A stretch of DNA of 64,000 nucleotides. Source: Euptelea pleiosperma. Its lineage: Eukaryota; Streptophyta; Magnoliopsida; Ranunculales; Eupteleaceae. The DNA is taken from positions 1,805,259 through 1,869,258 of the forward strand of contig CM068553.1 in NCBI GenBank assembly GCA_035048495.1, written 5' to 3'. The notes beneath the pieces were generated by a model. The model was not told where the DNA came from and searched no databases. It worked only from the letters and a program-made list of their open reading frames with translations. The translations under genes were made by a program, and so were the position numbers. Below, in pieces: positions 24,601-37,593 of this stretch (position 1 is the stretch's first letter; each line of letters starts with the position of its first letter).

Positions 24601-25850
24601 ACAAATATAGCATACCTATTTGAGATAAAATTTCTTTCTCTTTTTCGTAGGATTTGAGATAAAAAAAATTTTTATTTGTATCTACTGTACTAGTTGTGTT
24701 AATAAATGTAAAAATCGAAGAAAAAGACCTATAAAAATATAAAAAAATGGTGGCCTTAAAGGTGATTTGATATGGTCATGATAGCGTGGAAGGGAGAGGG
24801 CCTGAAAAAAGGAGTGTAATTTTGAAGCAAGAGTAGCACCTTGGTAAGAAGCCTACTGCAACTAAGGTTAGGGACAGGCGAAAGACTGGAGAAACTTTGC
24901 AGTGGGAAGTGTGCAATGCAGCCAGTTGGATGTATGCTCTTGAAGGCAGAATAGAAAATGACGGACCACTGCTTAACACATCTCTCAACACTTTTCTAAG
25001 CGCGTTTATATGTGTTGTCCAGCATATCTGTCTTGAGAAAGAACATGACCTTAAAGGAGGATCAATGGACCTCTATATATATTGTGAAAAATATTTAAAT
25101 ACATTAAGCAAAATGGTATGAACAACATGCCACATCAAACCAAATCTACAATTCTCTATATCAAATATAAGTAAATTTGTTAATTTTATTGATTAGATGT
25201 GCGCTTTATTCACATTATGTTAGTTTATTATATCTGGTCACTTCCTAGCATTTCCACTTTCCACTTCCTGAACTTTTTTGAGACTGCCACCTCCCTGCCC
25301 CAACTCCTACTTTCTTCAAGAGTTAAAGTAACTTCTAAGTTAAAATTCCTGCATGCACTAGATTTATTCATGGCAATGCGAAATTAATATTGTTGCAAAA
25401 CTTTCAGGTCAATCAAGCTCTTCTAGAGTTGATCAAGGCGTCAGAACTGAAGTTGAGCCCACTTGATTGGTCAAATTTGCCCAAGAAAGGCACTGGTATG
25501 TAGATTACACTAAAGAAAACTTTTATGTTCTTTTTGTGTGCACGGATGTGTTTTTGGCATGTGGCTAGGATTAATCTTATAAACCATTTTGTTAATCATC
25601 TCCAAAGATCCTAATGTTCTATATTAATGTGCACTTCTCTGTCATTCCAGGGTCAGAAGCGATGGGGATACAGATGTCATTAAGCAGAAGGAATACAGAG
25701 AGAAACTATTTATCTTTCATGTTTGACATGCTAGCAAAGCTACACCTTGGCCTTTTGTACTTCTTTGGCCTCTTTTTAATGGCGTTCGAATGTGGACGGA
25801 AAGTTTTCACAAGTTCAAAACCAGTTAGAGTTGGAAACTCCATCTCATAG
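18674..25850 (+). CDS. Alpha/beta hydrolase with C-terminal membrane segment
   Basis: Ten exons (18674-18782, 18866-19079, 19262-19344, 19991-20091, 22374-22469, 22579-22632, 24014-24162, 24259-24376, 25408-25495, 25651-25850) join in phase to 403 residues. The fold is clear: FIIGLAGTHDSWGPQ carries the oxyanion loop, CSFDNRGIGRSS the early strand, and GHSMG (Ser134) the nucleophile elbow. Likely catalytic partners are Asp271 (GRCDIIAQ) and His299 (HGGHLVSHERPEE). An acidic insert (DPDEERDGDDNGG) follows the first strand. Residues about 368-385 (LHLGLLYFFGLFLMAF) form a hydrophobic segment that could anchor the protein in a membrane. Plant relatives are annotated only as alpha/beta hydrolases; the substrate is unknown. 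Every residue of the triad is present, so it is probably active. Confidence 0.92.
20092..22373 (+). other. Intron 4 of the hydrolase gene
   Basis: A 2.3-kb intron between the exons ending ECFPK and beginning IDRQT. AT-rich with T-runs near its 5' end. I recognised no transposon, RNA gene or alternative exon in it. Confidence 0.7.
22633..24013 (+). other. Intron 6 of the hydrolase gene
   Basis: A 1.4-kb intron from AA|GTAAGG to TTTTGCAG. No recognisable element. Confidence 0.7.
24377..25407 (+). other. Intron 8 of the hydrolase gene
   Basis: A 1.0-kb intron from GAG|GTATTT to CTTTCAG. No recognisable element. Confidence 0.7.
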
Positions 25851-27840
25851 GGTATAAGAACATAACCTATAAGATCTCTAATTTACTGCAGCGCTACCCC
25901 TAATCGTTTTCCATAGTCAGGTTCAAGTTTCTTTGTTTAAGAACATATGAGAAAGAATTAAAGAGGTAATCAGAGTGTTCTTCTTTTGTTGGAAGGCTGG
26001 GTTTTATTTGTGGCCTCAACATTGTAGCACTTCCTGTAAGAAGTATTCAGCTCAAAATTTAACCACATGGTCAAGATGGCCTTTGGATACCAAATGTATA
26101 TTACGAGTAGACTGGAGGGAAAGGTCAACAGGGAGTGGATAGCTTTTCCTATCCCCCCTATTGGGTCTTGTTTGCTTGCAAGGATGCAAACAAGCCCCAG
26201 CACCCAAAACTCATGTATCACAGTAATTGTTTTGCACTACATATTCCTTGGGAATAAGAATCTTGAAAAACTCACTTTTTCTTTCGGAAATTTTGTTCAT
26301 CCTGAGATACAGAAGTGCAGGACTTGGCATCTTTACAACCTAAAAACTAGAAAGAATGAAAGAAGAAAAGGTCTCAAGAGACTACTGACTTGGTTCAACT
26401 CGAGCAAATTAATCATCAACACAAGTGAGTCAGATTGAGTTGAGGCTGCACTTGTGAATCAATTTTTTTTTCTGGAGTAATCTATGAATCAATGTGTTGA
26501 GCATGGCCTCTTTGGGTGATAGAACTTCACTATAATCCACAACTTGCAACATGGCCAATGGAATTCGTCTACCTACTTGTTTTGTTACAATTCAACCAAC
26601 CATGAATTCCATGCATAGATACTACATGAGTTAGCTACCAAGTCATTTTAGTCGTACTGAATCTAGGACACATTGCGAACTCATGATTCTCGACACGACC
26701 CCTGAAAGCACTTGCCAAAACTTATCAGAGGAAAATCTCCATATGGAGCAGATTCTGTTGATTCAGTTCAGCTCAGGCCAGTCAAGTACAAAGCATCAAC
26801 TCATCTGAGTCAAGACTGAATCAAAGGCTACACTGTTGACTCACGATCATCAACATAACCATTAAAATCTGGAACAAGACAGTCTTCTACTTGTTTGCAA
26901 ACAATTTATCTGACCAAAGTTTCGATATGAGGTGAGTACACTGACTTGCTGACTCGAGCGAGCCAGGTATATGATCATAGTTTCGTTAATAGTCATACTC
27001 ATAATCAACCATATGATCATTGGAGTTGAAAAAAAGAGAAAATCCTCAATATTCGGTTGTAAACAACATAAATAACTATAACTTTGGGCATGGGGCGACT
27101 CAGTTTGACTCGGGTGATTTGTCGACGGCCCATCCGAGTCAGATCGAGGGCTAAACCAGTGAATAGAGACTTTTAAAATGTTGGGTATGTATGTGTGGAT
27201 GACATAAATTCACCAGACCACAAATTGTAGCATGACATGGGGTCGTACCTACTATGCACAGTATGATTGGTGCATCTACCTCTCTTAATCAGTCCATCAG
27301 ACAAAAAAGGAAGAAGAAAGCATTGCAACCAAGCCCAAGTTTTTTTTTTGACAAATGAACCAACCCCATGTTCTAATAAACCATAACTTAGCATCTCCTA
27401 TACAATTCTCATACCAACAATCTTTCAACATGAAAATACATCAAGAACATAGAGAGAAGCTCTAGAGAGAGAGAGAGAGAGAGAGAGGTACCTGAAAATT
27501 TTGTCATGCTTTTGTGTGATTGGAGGAATGCAAGAAAGAGACTTTTAAAAAGAGAAACTTCATAGAGTAGATTCTCTATTGGTTCCATGAGATGCCACTC
27601 GGATATACTGATATGTGCTGACATGACATCACAATATTAACTCCACAAGTTAGCTTTGGTTTGGTCTTTTTAGGACTTTACAAGGATATTATCGTCATTT
27701 AAGAGTATCATTTCTGGAAGATGCCTCCTGGCGCAAGTTAGAACGTAGCGCTCTCAAAACCCTTGCTTCTAGTGGGTTAATAAGGTTCGTTTATAGCCTC
27801 TGCACTGGTTTTGTTTTTCGGTTTCTCCCTCGTATTGGAG
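25851..27840. other. Intergenic spacer between the hydrolase and Pcc1 genes
   Basis: No gene was found. About 26.4-27.15 kb is enriched in GACTC/GAGTC and CAACTCG words, like a decayed word-repeat element, but without clear ends. A (GA)n tract lies at 27467-27487. The last 200 bp is the likely Pcc1 promoter and leader; no convincing TATA box was chosen. Confidence 0.5.
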
Positions 27841-30800
27841 ATGGATGCGTTAATCTCTGACGCGGCAGATAGAGAAACTCTTCCTTCTCAATGGGAGTTC
27901 AGCTGGTCAGCCCTCTCTCTCTCTCTCTCTACCCATATAAGGGAATTTGTTGGATTTTGCTGGGTTTTGATTTTAAGTCAGTTTTGAGCTTGTGGGTCTG
28001 TGGGGTTTATCAACTTTTCTTCATTTTAGGTTCTTAATTTCATCCGTTTTCCTTTTTTCCAAGCATTTGATTGGTTCTTATATGGGTTATATTCGTTCTT
28101 CGTTTTTGGTTCATGGGTTGTGGAACTTCTCTTTTACCTTGTATTATTGTTTGCACTATTTGGTTGAGATGTATTTTGTGTATTTTTCTGGGTTCTTCTC
28201 TTTGTCTTTTGGATTATTTAAGGTTTGACCTCAGAAACAGCAAGAAAAATGTTTAGTTCTGTTATGGGTAGTAAATCATGGAGTAGTCAGGGATTTCTGG
28301 TTTAGTTAGTATAAGTCAAAATAAATAAATAGAAGGAAAATGATGCTACCATCATGAGGACAACGTTCTCCCTTGGATCCAGACTGTTGGATGGTCTTTG
28401 GGATTTGTGTGAGGTGAATATCACCAGGACCATCACAACAACAACAACAACAACAACAAAAAAGACACCTTGAACCCAACTGTATTTCTTTTCCACTACA
28501 ACCTCCCTAGTCCCTCCTCACTTCTCGCATGAGGATTAACTTGAATGGTTCACAACTTCACAAACAAAATTTCGGTAAAGCTGGTCTGAATGTAGCAGCC
28601 CTTACGAACTTAAATTATATATGTTAAACTACACTTTATAGTTTAATGGCTGTTATCCCGTTATTTTTGGACCATTACAACGTTTTGATATGATTTTATA
28701 GTCAATTGTTTTTCTCAAAATAAAATATTTCACATTTTAGTAATATACTAAAATATAGAAAGAAGTTAACATTGTAACAGCCCTTATAACAGTGAATGAC
28801 GGTCAGAGGTGACCGACGTTAATTTCATTACTTTAAACAGAATCATACTATTGGTGATTATGTTTTTGATCAATAGTAAAATCAAGACTGAAAAATGAGC
28901 AGAAAACCAACTAAATTAAGTCCCATCTTGTTATAATTAGGTTTTAAGAATTGGGGGTCCAGAGAAGCGATTTAATTCTTGCATTGTTATTATGCAGTGC
29001 ATTAGAGGTCATCGATAGGTAAGCTAGATTTGGCCCTGGAAAGGGTAGATTTTGAAGGTGGACCCAAACTTTTTCTGTTCTTGACTCAAGTAAACTCAAC
29101 AGTTCTCGAAAGCTGGACCTGAGTGACTCAAGTCAAGTCGACAGAAACTTTTGAACTTCTTGTTGGTTTCAGAATAGTTCTGGTTTCAGAATAAATTTTA
29201 GTTATTTTTTGTTAATGTTTTTTGATTTTTTTATTAGTTTAAGTTTTTGGTGAGCCAAGTATAACCAAGTTGAAGGACCAAACCAAATGGAGTCTGCAAA
29301 ATTTCAGTCTACTCGTCATTTCTTTTAACATGATTGGAAATTAATAATTTCTACATAGAGCATTGAACTTCAGGTTTCATTAATGAGTCCGTCTAGAGAT
29401 CATGTTGGACAATTAAACCATACATTGAGTTGTCCTTGTCACTGAAAATCAGTCCATTTCGACATGGCTACTATAAAAAAAAATTGACCTAAAGTAACGG
29501 TTTAATTGGATGGTCTGGATCTTTCAAATTTTCACGAGGTTAGGAATGTTGAAATGGACTGATTTTTTGTGAGGATGGTCTCCACAGTTTGGACAACTCA
29601 TAATGCGGTTGGATTGTCCAACGCGATCTCTATGTGGGCACTACCACTGGGTGTAAGAATGATGTAAAAAATGGGTGTAGCTCTAGACAGACTCTTCATT
29701 AATCACCACTCTGTAGCTTCTGCTTTAAGAGTAGGAGACTATTTGCCTCTTATTTTTCAGTTCCTTTCTGTATGCCTCTAGAGAAAGCAGCATCCAGATT
29801 TCCCTAATTTTTTCTATGGGGAATTACTTCTTACCTTCTATGGGTTAGCATTACCTCGTCCCATCTGATTTTTAGACCTTTTCTGACCATCTGCCAACAT
29901 CTTTTTGGCCATCCAAGATAATGTTGTCGATCAGATTGTTTCTCAACCTAATAAGATTTCAAATTATAAAGAAATGTGTCCATGTAAGTCTGTGGAATAA
30001 TGTCTCAGTATCAGTTGTTTACATTGCTTTGTTTCTGTACTTCCCTGCACTTTGTATCTGACTTTCATTTTTTTTCAGTTTATTGGGAACCATGGTGTTT
30101 TTTCATGTCTCATTTTGTCTGCAGTGACTTGGAAATAGATTATGGGTCTGAGGAAAACGCGTCCATGGTCTATGCAGCCTTAGCTGTTGATAAGGAGGTG
30201 ATGCTTCGAAACACCCAAAACTCTCCAGTGGTTGATATGATCAAATTGATGTGGCTTGTCTTTGAGTTTCAAATAAGAATAACACTTAGAAAGCTGAAAT
30301 TAGTTCCTTTATTCGATTTCCATCTACAATTGCAGTTGCAACCTGACAAAGTGAAAAGGCAGATGTCCGTGTGTGATGGAAAGCTTTCAGTGTGAGTTTT
30401 TTCTCTCCCAACATTCATAAACTTATTTCCTTCCTAGGCGCCTTTGTTTCCATAGAAGTAGGTTTGTTTTGTTGAGATATTTTCCCATTATTATTACTTG
30501 TTTTTGACATGTTGGATGCATGGTGGGGGAAAGATTGAGAGGAGTAAATGGGTGTGTGTTGCATATACAAATAGGATTGCCAAAGGTGAGGGAAGATAGA
30601 TAGGAATCTGAATTACAAACCTGAGGGATCATTTTAAGGGTGATGGTGATACAATATATGGGTTATCCTGAGCGAAATGATATGAATGATTAATAGGAGT
30701 GATATTATGGGTTGTACTTGAAAGGAGTACAAACATGGTAGCATGCATATACATGGGACTCTTATGGAGTTACAGGGGAGCAGGATCTATCAGTTGATGA

Positions 30801-31428
30801 TTAAAGTCATCCGAGGGGGTTAATTTGGGCACAGAAATCTCCTAGTTTGACCCCCCGGTGGTTGGTCTACCTCCCCACACGTAGACACATCGAATTTTGT
30901 CATTCATAGATTGTACTTGCGTCTGTGACATTTCATTAGATGTTCCCAGTTTATGATTCTGAAAATATTTCTTTTAAAAAAATTGTTCTTCTTACATGGA
31001 AGGTAAGAAACTAAGCTGAAGCCGCACTAGGATCTCTGGCAAGAGACCATCTTACTGGGACTCGGACCTAGAACTCCCACCACACCAGGGTTTTAGTGAA
31101 GTGCTCCTTCAACTGGAGCTATGAGGAAAAATTTAAAGTACATTGCTAATATAAACGCCATTATTGTACAAACATCAAACTCATGCACGAGAGCGGGAGC
31201 CACTTTTTTTTATTGCAGACATTGGACATTCCTTTTCTCTTCATAGTAATGTGTAGATGTCTTACAAACTCACATCTTCCTCTGGTTATTTCTCTGTTTT
31301 CCCATTGATTCAGGCATTTTGAGGCGGTCGAGGCAAGATTTCTCCGGGCATCGTTCAGCGCATTCGTAGACATTCTAACACTCGCCACGAAAACGATTGA
31401 AGAATTTGGGCCAGGGCTGGAATTGTGA
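27841..31428 (+). CDS. PCC1: EKC/KEOPS complex subunit Pcc1
   Basis: Four exons (27841-27905, 30125-30197, 30336-30391, 31314-31428) join in phase to 102 residues. The protein shows the Pcc1/LAGE3 fold signature: a DLEIDYGSEENASMVYAAL strand-helix, the paired strands LQPDKVKRQMSV and DGKLSVHFEA, then the long helix ARFLRASFSAFVDILTL. KEOPS makes the N6-threonylcarbamoyl (t6A) modification on ANN-decoding tRNAs, and Pcc1 is the dimerisation subunit that binds the Kae1 ATPase (family knowledge). The ATG at 27841 is chosen because its 65-nt exon ends at a GT that restores phase with the first conserved exon. Length is normal for the family. Intron 1 is 2.2 kb and carries a MITE. Confidence 0.88.
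27906..30124 (+). other. Intron 1 of the Pcc1 gene
   Basis: Begins GTCAGC, followed by a short CT run (27911-27929), and ends TCTGCAG. It contains an ACA trinucleotide run (28436-28459), GACTCAAGT-type words around 29.08-29.15 kb, and a MITE with its target duplication at 29376-29702. Confidence 0.7.
29384..29694. mobile_element. 311-bp MITE with target duplication in the Pcc1 intron
   Basis: The ends are TGAGTCCGTCTAGAGA and CTCTAGACAGACTC, imperfect inverse complements, and the arms continue inward (GTTGGACAATTAAACC against GGTTGGATTGTCCAAC). TTCATTAA flanks both sides exactly (29376-29383 and 29695-29702), an 8-bp target duplication that extends to nine with one mismatch. Non-coding. Confidence 0.78.
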
Positions 31429-33605
31429 CATTTTTTTTTATCAGTTTATGATTAAAACCAGTGATTCTCCTACAGAGCTGTAAACCTAATTGAATCTCAA
31501 CATCATGAAATCTTCCCAAAGCCTGGGTTATAGTAATTTTACCAGTTCTTTGATGTCGTAACAGCTATAGCTGACAGTGCTATCAATCATTTGAAAAAAA
31601 AATCAGATCATAAAATTGTCAGGTTTCCAGACAAATCATATTTTACAATTTGGTCATAAGGTGTTTATTTTTTATTTTTTTTTCATAAAGTAGATAAAAA
31701 TAAGCTAACTAGAAAACTATGGAAATGTAAGATATGACGGTAAAAAGCAGGAGTAATTTAGATCAGTGATGTAACTGGGAAGTAGCAACTAAGCATTTTG
31801 ATTTGATCATTTATGCAATAAAATCCTCTATTTTTTCCCCCTTCCTTTCTGCACAATTGCCAAACATTGAAGATTTTAACTTTTTCCATTTTGTTATCTG
31901 TTTGTGAATGGATGTCATGCTCTTTAATCTTAAGGTTATCTTTCTCCATTAATGGCCTCATGGACTTTGACCCTAAATTGGGATTGCAAAAGAGGAAGCA
32001 CGGATATCACGTGGTCGGAATGCTAATATTGATCGCTTGCTCATTGATCCTTGTTTCTAATTAATGGATTGCATGCGATTAGATGTGAATCTATTTGAGC
32101 AACCATAGAGGCCAGATCTTGCTGACAAAGCCCAGGCCAGAACCAGTGTAGCCTGAAAAGCCCATGGGTCAGGTGCTCACCTTGACAGACCTGGGTGGTG
32201 GTGAACCGGCACTGTCAGTGGCCATGGGTGGAATGGGCACTTTTTTTGTTCTGGTTAATGGGTGATTACTTTAGGTAGGAGGTTTTCTGGAGCTATACCA
32301 CAACTCCACTTTAATGTGGGGTTTTACTTACACATGGAGCGCTGATGTGGCAAATCTAGACCATCCATTTGATAAATGATCCTCTGGAATCTGAGTTGGC
32401 CGTATGGATGGTGCCCTTGTGCGCAGTCATACCAATGCCTACCATGTATTGTACTTTTCCCTTGAGCATTGAACATTGAATTTTAAGTTTTTAAGCATTT
32501 ACCACAATCCCATTAAGAGAATTGGAAAAATCCCCCTATGCTTCTTTAAATTTGGGGCACCCCCTTGACCTCAGTCAACGTCGTTGACTAACACCCAAGC
32601 AAAATGAGATTATCAAACCATCCATAGTTAATTGATTTTATAAAAACCTTACTTGAAGCAATTGGAATGAGAAACCCTATAAAAATAGGAAACCACAAAT
32701 ACGATGACTTGATTAAGAAATCGGAATGTAAAAAAATGAACGTTGATGGGGTCAATGCACTCTGTTACAACTGGGTGTTAGTCAACAGTTGACGATCAAG
32801 GAGTGTGACACATGTAAATAAATATGGGAGGTCCTACTAATTTAACCAATTTTCCAAGTGGAAGATTGCTAAAATGCCCTAAATTTATGTTTAGGGCAGC
32901 TGACACCATTTTCCCAAGGGAAAAGAATCCATCTTTTCGCCAGATGGTGGAATTCTATTGGTCTGAAAGTTATTGTGGGGAGTTGATGAGGTGGAAAAAA
33001 CATATGTGCTCCTCTACACCCAGCATCTCAGCTGCCAAGTGTAAAGAAAATTTTGCCACAGAAAATCTGTCTTCCTACATATTTATAAGCTCTAACTATA
33101 TTTTAATCATTAATAGCCTAATGAATGAATGATGTATGTTATTGTACTACATAGTCTGTATTTGTAATGACACATGCTCATTGATTGGCACCATCAATTA
33201 ATGGGCCCCAACATATCAATCACATGATCCTCTTTGGATTGTTAAAGATCATCTACCTGAGTTTAATTTGCAGAAACAATTCTCTTTTCTCTACATAGTG
33301 ACAAGGCAATTGCTTATTTCTCTGCATTGTACTAAACATATAAGAGCTATAAACTTAGGATTCACAACATAATGAAGCAGAGAGCTGAACATGAAAAACA
33401 ACTGCATTTCTATTGCATAAAAAAAACAATACAACAACTCAACTGTAAAAATTTGCAGAAACATGTATTGCAGAGTAATTCAGAACCTTAAACTTAGTTC
33501 CTAAACACACCATGAGTGATGAACACATCTTATAGTTCAAAGATGTGCTCATGTTAATCTTGATAGAGCAAATTCGTAGTGGGATTGTTAGTTATGAACT
33601 GAACT
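31429..33605. other. Intergenic spacer between converging genes
   Basis: The Pcc1 and coiled-coil genes converge here. A probable TIR element lies at about 32528-32815: GGCACCCCCTTGACCTCAGTCAACG and GTTAGTCAACAGTTGACGATCAAGGAGTG are imperfect inverse complements. A stretch near 32.28-32.44 kb resembles common plant MITE sequence (GGAGCTATACCACAACTCC). The rest is unrecognised. Confidence 0.5.
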
Positions 33606-36467
33606 TTAGTTCCTCGAATGTATAATCCCCTCGCAAGCCAGGGTCCCCTCAAGGTCTCCAATAATCCGAGCTATCCGGACTTCTAGACCCCTTTGTACTT
33701 CCCTAAAGAGAGTTCTGACACTATCGGCAGATTGCCTCATATTGAAACCAGCAGATATTTCCAACTCTTCTGCATCCCCAACAAAGGCAGAAGCAATCCT
33801 GGATTGTATCTCCATCGATTTCTGTCCCGTTGCGACCATGTTTCTTTGTAGGTGAAATGTTTCTTCGAGAAAATTCTCGAGTGTTTTAGTTTCTTCCTTT
33901 GTCCTTGCAATGCTTGAATCTCCGCTGCTCCCATCCAGATAGTTCTCGTGCTGAAAGAGCGCACACCCGTCAATGAAAAATAATAAGAAAGTAGTCTTGA
34001 TTATCAAAAGAAAGACTAGTTAACCCGATTGGGCAGTTTGCTTAGCTTACCATCCGCTTACATAGAGCATCTATCTTCTCTTGGAGGGATTGGTACCTGC
34101 TGACTTGTTTGTTGAGCGAAGACATTAGCAAAATGAAACCTTTTATGTGTGGCAGCCCATGATCATTAGTCCTCCCCTCATCAAAACAATTTGGTGTTCC
34201 CGCCAATCTCTCGAGCATGAGAAGTTGCTGATTCAGCCTCTTGATCTTGTAAGAAACTCCGAGAGCGTGGAGATCCATCTTCCATGGAGAAGAACCCTTC
34301 TTAATCAAACAGTGGCCAACTGACGCTAACTTATCAACAACCTCGGCCTCTGGTGGACGCACACATTCCTGTCGAACATGACCCAGGTCCATGGCAACCT
34401 CTTTTTCTACTTTGATATCCTCTTGGGGAGCTTTGACTGTCAAACTCTTATCTTTGGATGGGTCCTCAAATGGGTTTTCTTCTTTTTCAGTCTCCACTTC
34501 CTGAGGAATTCTAATCAAAATTGGCTTTGGTTCTTCCTCCCTTTCTCTGGATTTCCTTTTTATAGTCTTTATTTCAGACCAAATAGTCTCTTGGACTAAG
34601 GTTAGATCCTTTGATGAAGAATTCGAGCTAGTCTTTCGGCTTTGCGGGGTGTGTAATTGTAAAATAATGATCTTCTCTCTTAAGGATCTCAATTCTGCTT
34701 CCCTGTCCAACAACAAAGCTTCCAGTTTCAAGTTTTCCTCCCTCATCTGTGACAGTTTTTGGTCAAGTCCGTCCATGTGGGACTGCAATCGCTTTGATTC
34801 TAGTTCCATGCTCAGTAACCGCCAGCGGAAAGCTTCTAACTTCTCATCCTTGAGTCTCAACTGTTCTGCGAAGGCGTCTATTTCTAAGTGGTGTCTCTGC
34901 TCGAGCATTGATGTGTGCTCCTCTGTTTCCGAGCGAACCCAACCTTCCAACTGCTTAACATTGGTTGTGATCACTTCAAAGCAGGAAAGAGAAAAAAAAT
35001 ATGAAGTTTAGAAAGAAGCACAAGATCATATCCTAAAGCTTTATGACTTCACTTCTAACCAATTATGCAAAACTGAAATTTTAAAGAAGTTTTAAACACA
35101 AAACGAAATAGAATTGAACCAAGAGAACTTATCACATTTGGCTCTACCCTATACTCAATTCGATATTATTGATTAAATACAAAACACATAAACGTTAGAC
35201 CGAAAAAGGAAATCAGGAATCTGATCTTACCAAGTTCTTTGTTTGCTTCAGGTGAGTATCGATCGGAACCATCAGAAATCACATTAAATGTTCTCAGGGT
35301 TGTAATACATTCCCGTTCCTTTCTATGCTCAGCTTCCAAGTACTTGAGGAAAAGAGTTTCGGGTCCCTTCCTATTGCCAGTTAGCTGTGATCCAGTACTT
35401 TGGTTCTGTGAACACCCTGCCTTGAAGAGGTTCACCCCAGTTCTTGAATTGGCTTGGTTGCCCGAATTACTTCTTGAAGAATGCTTCTCATGCCTAGACT
35501 CATGGAATGCCCTCCACCTCTCTGTCTCAAGCTCGGCTTGTTTCCTCCTTGCCTTGGATATCTTGACCTCCTTTGACAGCATTTGTTTCTCTGCTGAATC
35601 CAATTTGGATTTTCTTAGCATCGCCGACAGGATCTTATCCTTTTCTTCCGAGTCCCTCTGTATCTTTACAATCTCCATTGAAAGCTTTTGAACCATTGAG
35701 ACTGATTCCTCCTTCAGCTTGAAGACTGAGTCAAGCTCTTGCTTTGCAGCCTCAAATTGCCGGCGGGTGCGACCCATCTCAGCTTCAAGCTGCCGCTGGT
35801 TCGAGACAAGCTCGATGAAAGCAGTCTTGTGCTTCCAAAGCTCAGAAGAATGCTCTTGAGCTTCTTTCTTTGCAGTCTCCCTCAATTCCTCTGCGACAGC
35901 CTCGGCCTTCTGTAGCTTTTCTTCTACCTCCTTCCTCTTCCTCTCCTCTTCCTCTAGGGCCTTATCTCTAGATTGTATCAGAAGCTCCTTCTCCTGTACA
36001 TTTACATTGAAATTCGATATAGTCTCTCTCTTCTTTATCTCTAAGACCTGCAATTCATTTAGAAGAGCCCTAATCTGTTGTTGGAGCTTCTTCCTTTCAC
36101 TTAACCAGCTCTGCTCTTGTGTTGCAAAGATGCCCACAACCTTTTCATTGGCCTTTGCATCTTCACTTCTCCTTCTCTTCAACTCTTCCACCTCTGTCTT
36201 GGCTTTTTCGAGCTTGTGGAGAAGCTCAGACCACCCCTCAGTGACTTCTCCCCTCTGAATTCTCCACACAAGCAATCCCAATAGGTGGGCACTGCCTTGA
36301 AGCATTCTATCTCGTGCCTCTGACCATCGGCCATTGTCCATGTCAGGTCCTGAAAGGAGTTCGAGAGCAACGAATGCACATGAAACACCAAAGTACATCG
36401 GATAAAGGCTGTCAGTTTTCTCTTTGGAAATAAACATAGATGTAGCCGAGACCTCCTCCTCATCCAT
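33606..36467 (-). CDS. Plant long coiled-coil protein (golgin/USO1-like annotation class)
   Basis: Three minus-strand exons (36467-35231, 34973-34051, 33950-33606) join in phase to 834 residues. The ATG at 36467 opens MDEEEVSATSMFISKEKTDS. Residues 20-60 (LYPMYFGVSCAFVALELL, MLQGSAHLLGLLVW) form a hydrophobic, plant-conserved head. Most of exon 1 and the first part of exon 2 are heptad-rich, highly charged helix (KLEKAKTEVEELKRRRSEDA, LEEEERKRKEVEEKLQKAEA). A Ser/Asn-rich break follows around residues 345-385, then a second coiled coil, an acidic/basic linker (KRKSREREEEPKP) and a globular C-terminal part (SLNKQVSRYQSLQEKIDALC; VRTLFREVQRGLEVRIARII). Such proteins are usually named only as coiled-coil, golgin-like or myosin-like; a scaffold role is inference. 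No catalytic domain was seen. Confidence 0.85.
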
Positions 36468-37593
36468 CACTCAGAAATTTGTTTCTTCTCCTTCAGAAAA
36501 TATCACATCACAGAGCTTCATAAGGTCTTAATAGAAATCATGATTCTTCTTTCACTAGAATTCACCAAAAGACTTGAGAAGAAATCCCAATACCCAATTA
36601 CATAACTCCATCAGTGAAGACCCAAAGAAATCATGATCTTATCAAATTTTTTTGGTTCAACATGAAAACAAAAGAATACCCATTAGATAACTTCCTGCAG
36701 AAACCGTAATTCAAACTTCTTTTTATCAGAACAAGAGGACTCGGCTACTTGATTAGTAATTTGAGCTCAAAAGGAAGATGGGTGTTCTAGTGGAGATCCT
36801 ATTCTTAAGACACTACTGGTGCAACAGGAGCCTCAGAAATCTTGTTTTATCAATATGGGCATGGAGGTTACTCACTTTTCATGGTCTGACCAAAAGAATT
36901 TTATTACACATGTGAGTGACTGCAAAGTCAGTTAAAAAGGCAGGTGCTTTAACAGAAAATCAGAAGAACATCTGGAAACTATTACCTGGTTTTCAGTGAG
37001 AAAGAACCCAATCAACCCCACTTGCCTTTTTTTTCCCCCCTCAATTCTGGTTGTGAAGAGTGGCACCAGAAACTCTGTATTCCTGGTGGTTGGTCGCCAT
37101 TACTGTTGAGAGAGAGAGAGAGAGAGAGAGAGAATTTTTCTATAGTTGCTGGCCTGTAAGAAAAGGAATACAGAACACCTTCCCCTACAAACCTACAACA
37201 GAAACAAGGACTTTTGGAGAAAAAAGGACTTTTTGGCTTACGATATGAACAAGATAGATAGCAAAATTTGTTTAATTAATCTGTCACCCACCTCTCATAA
37301 AAGTTGCAATAGATAGGATCTAACATGCGCCGTTTAAGCTTACTATAACTTACCTGGATCACATGGACTGGTCTGGGGTCTGGGCCATTGGCTCAACAAA
37401 TACCCATTATTGCATGTCAAGTCTCTATGCATGGTGCATTTTAGCAACGTTGAAAGATTCTAACATACCGCTAGGTAGGCCCTTTGGATTAAATTCTTAC
37501 ATTTTGTGTCATTTTCCAAGAATTCCAATTAAAAGAGAGATTATCATCAACACCCAGAAAGGCTATTATGGTTAGAAATTAGAAAAACAAAAA
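36468..37593. other. Upstream region of the coiled-coil gene
   Basis: Likely promoter and leader of the minus-strand coiled-coil gene. A (GA)n tract of about 20 units lies at 37090-37131, reading CT on the coding strand. No further gene recognised. Confidence 0.5.

Noticed and set aside
26400..27150. Another GAGTC word-repeat element
   Set aside because: Words are scattered and no inverted ends or flanking duplication could be found.
30000..30395. 131-codon frame over Pcc1 exons 2 and 3
   Set aside because: It reads through introns; the spliced Pcc1 model explains the conserved parts.
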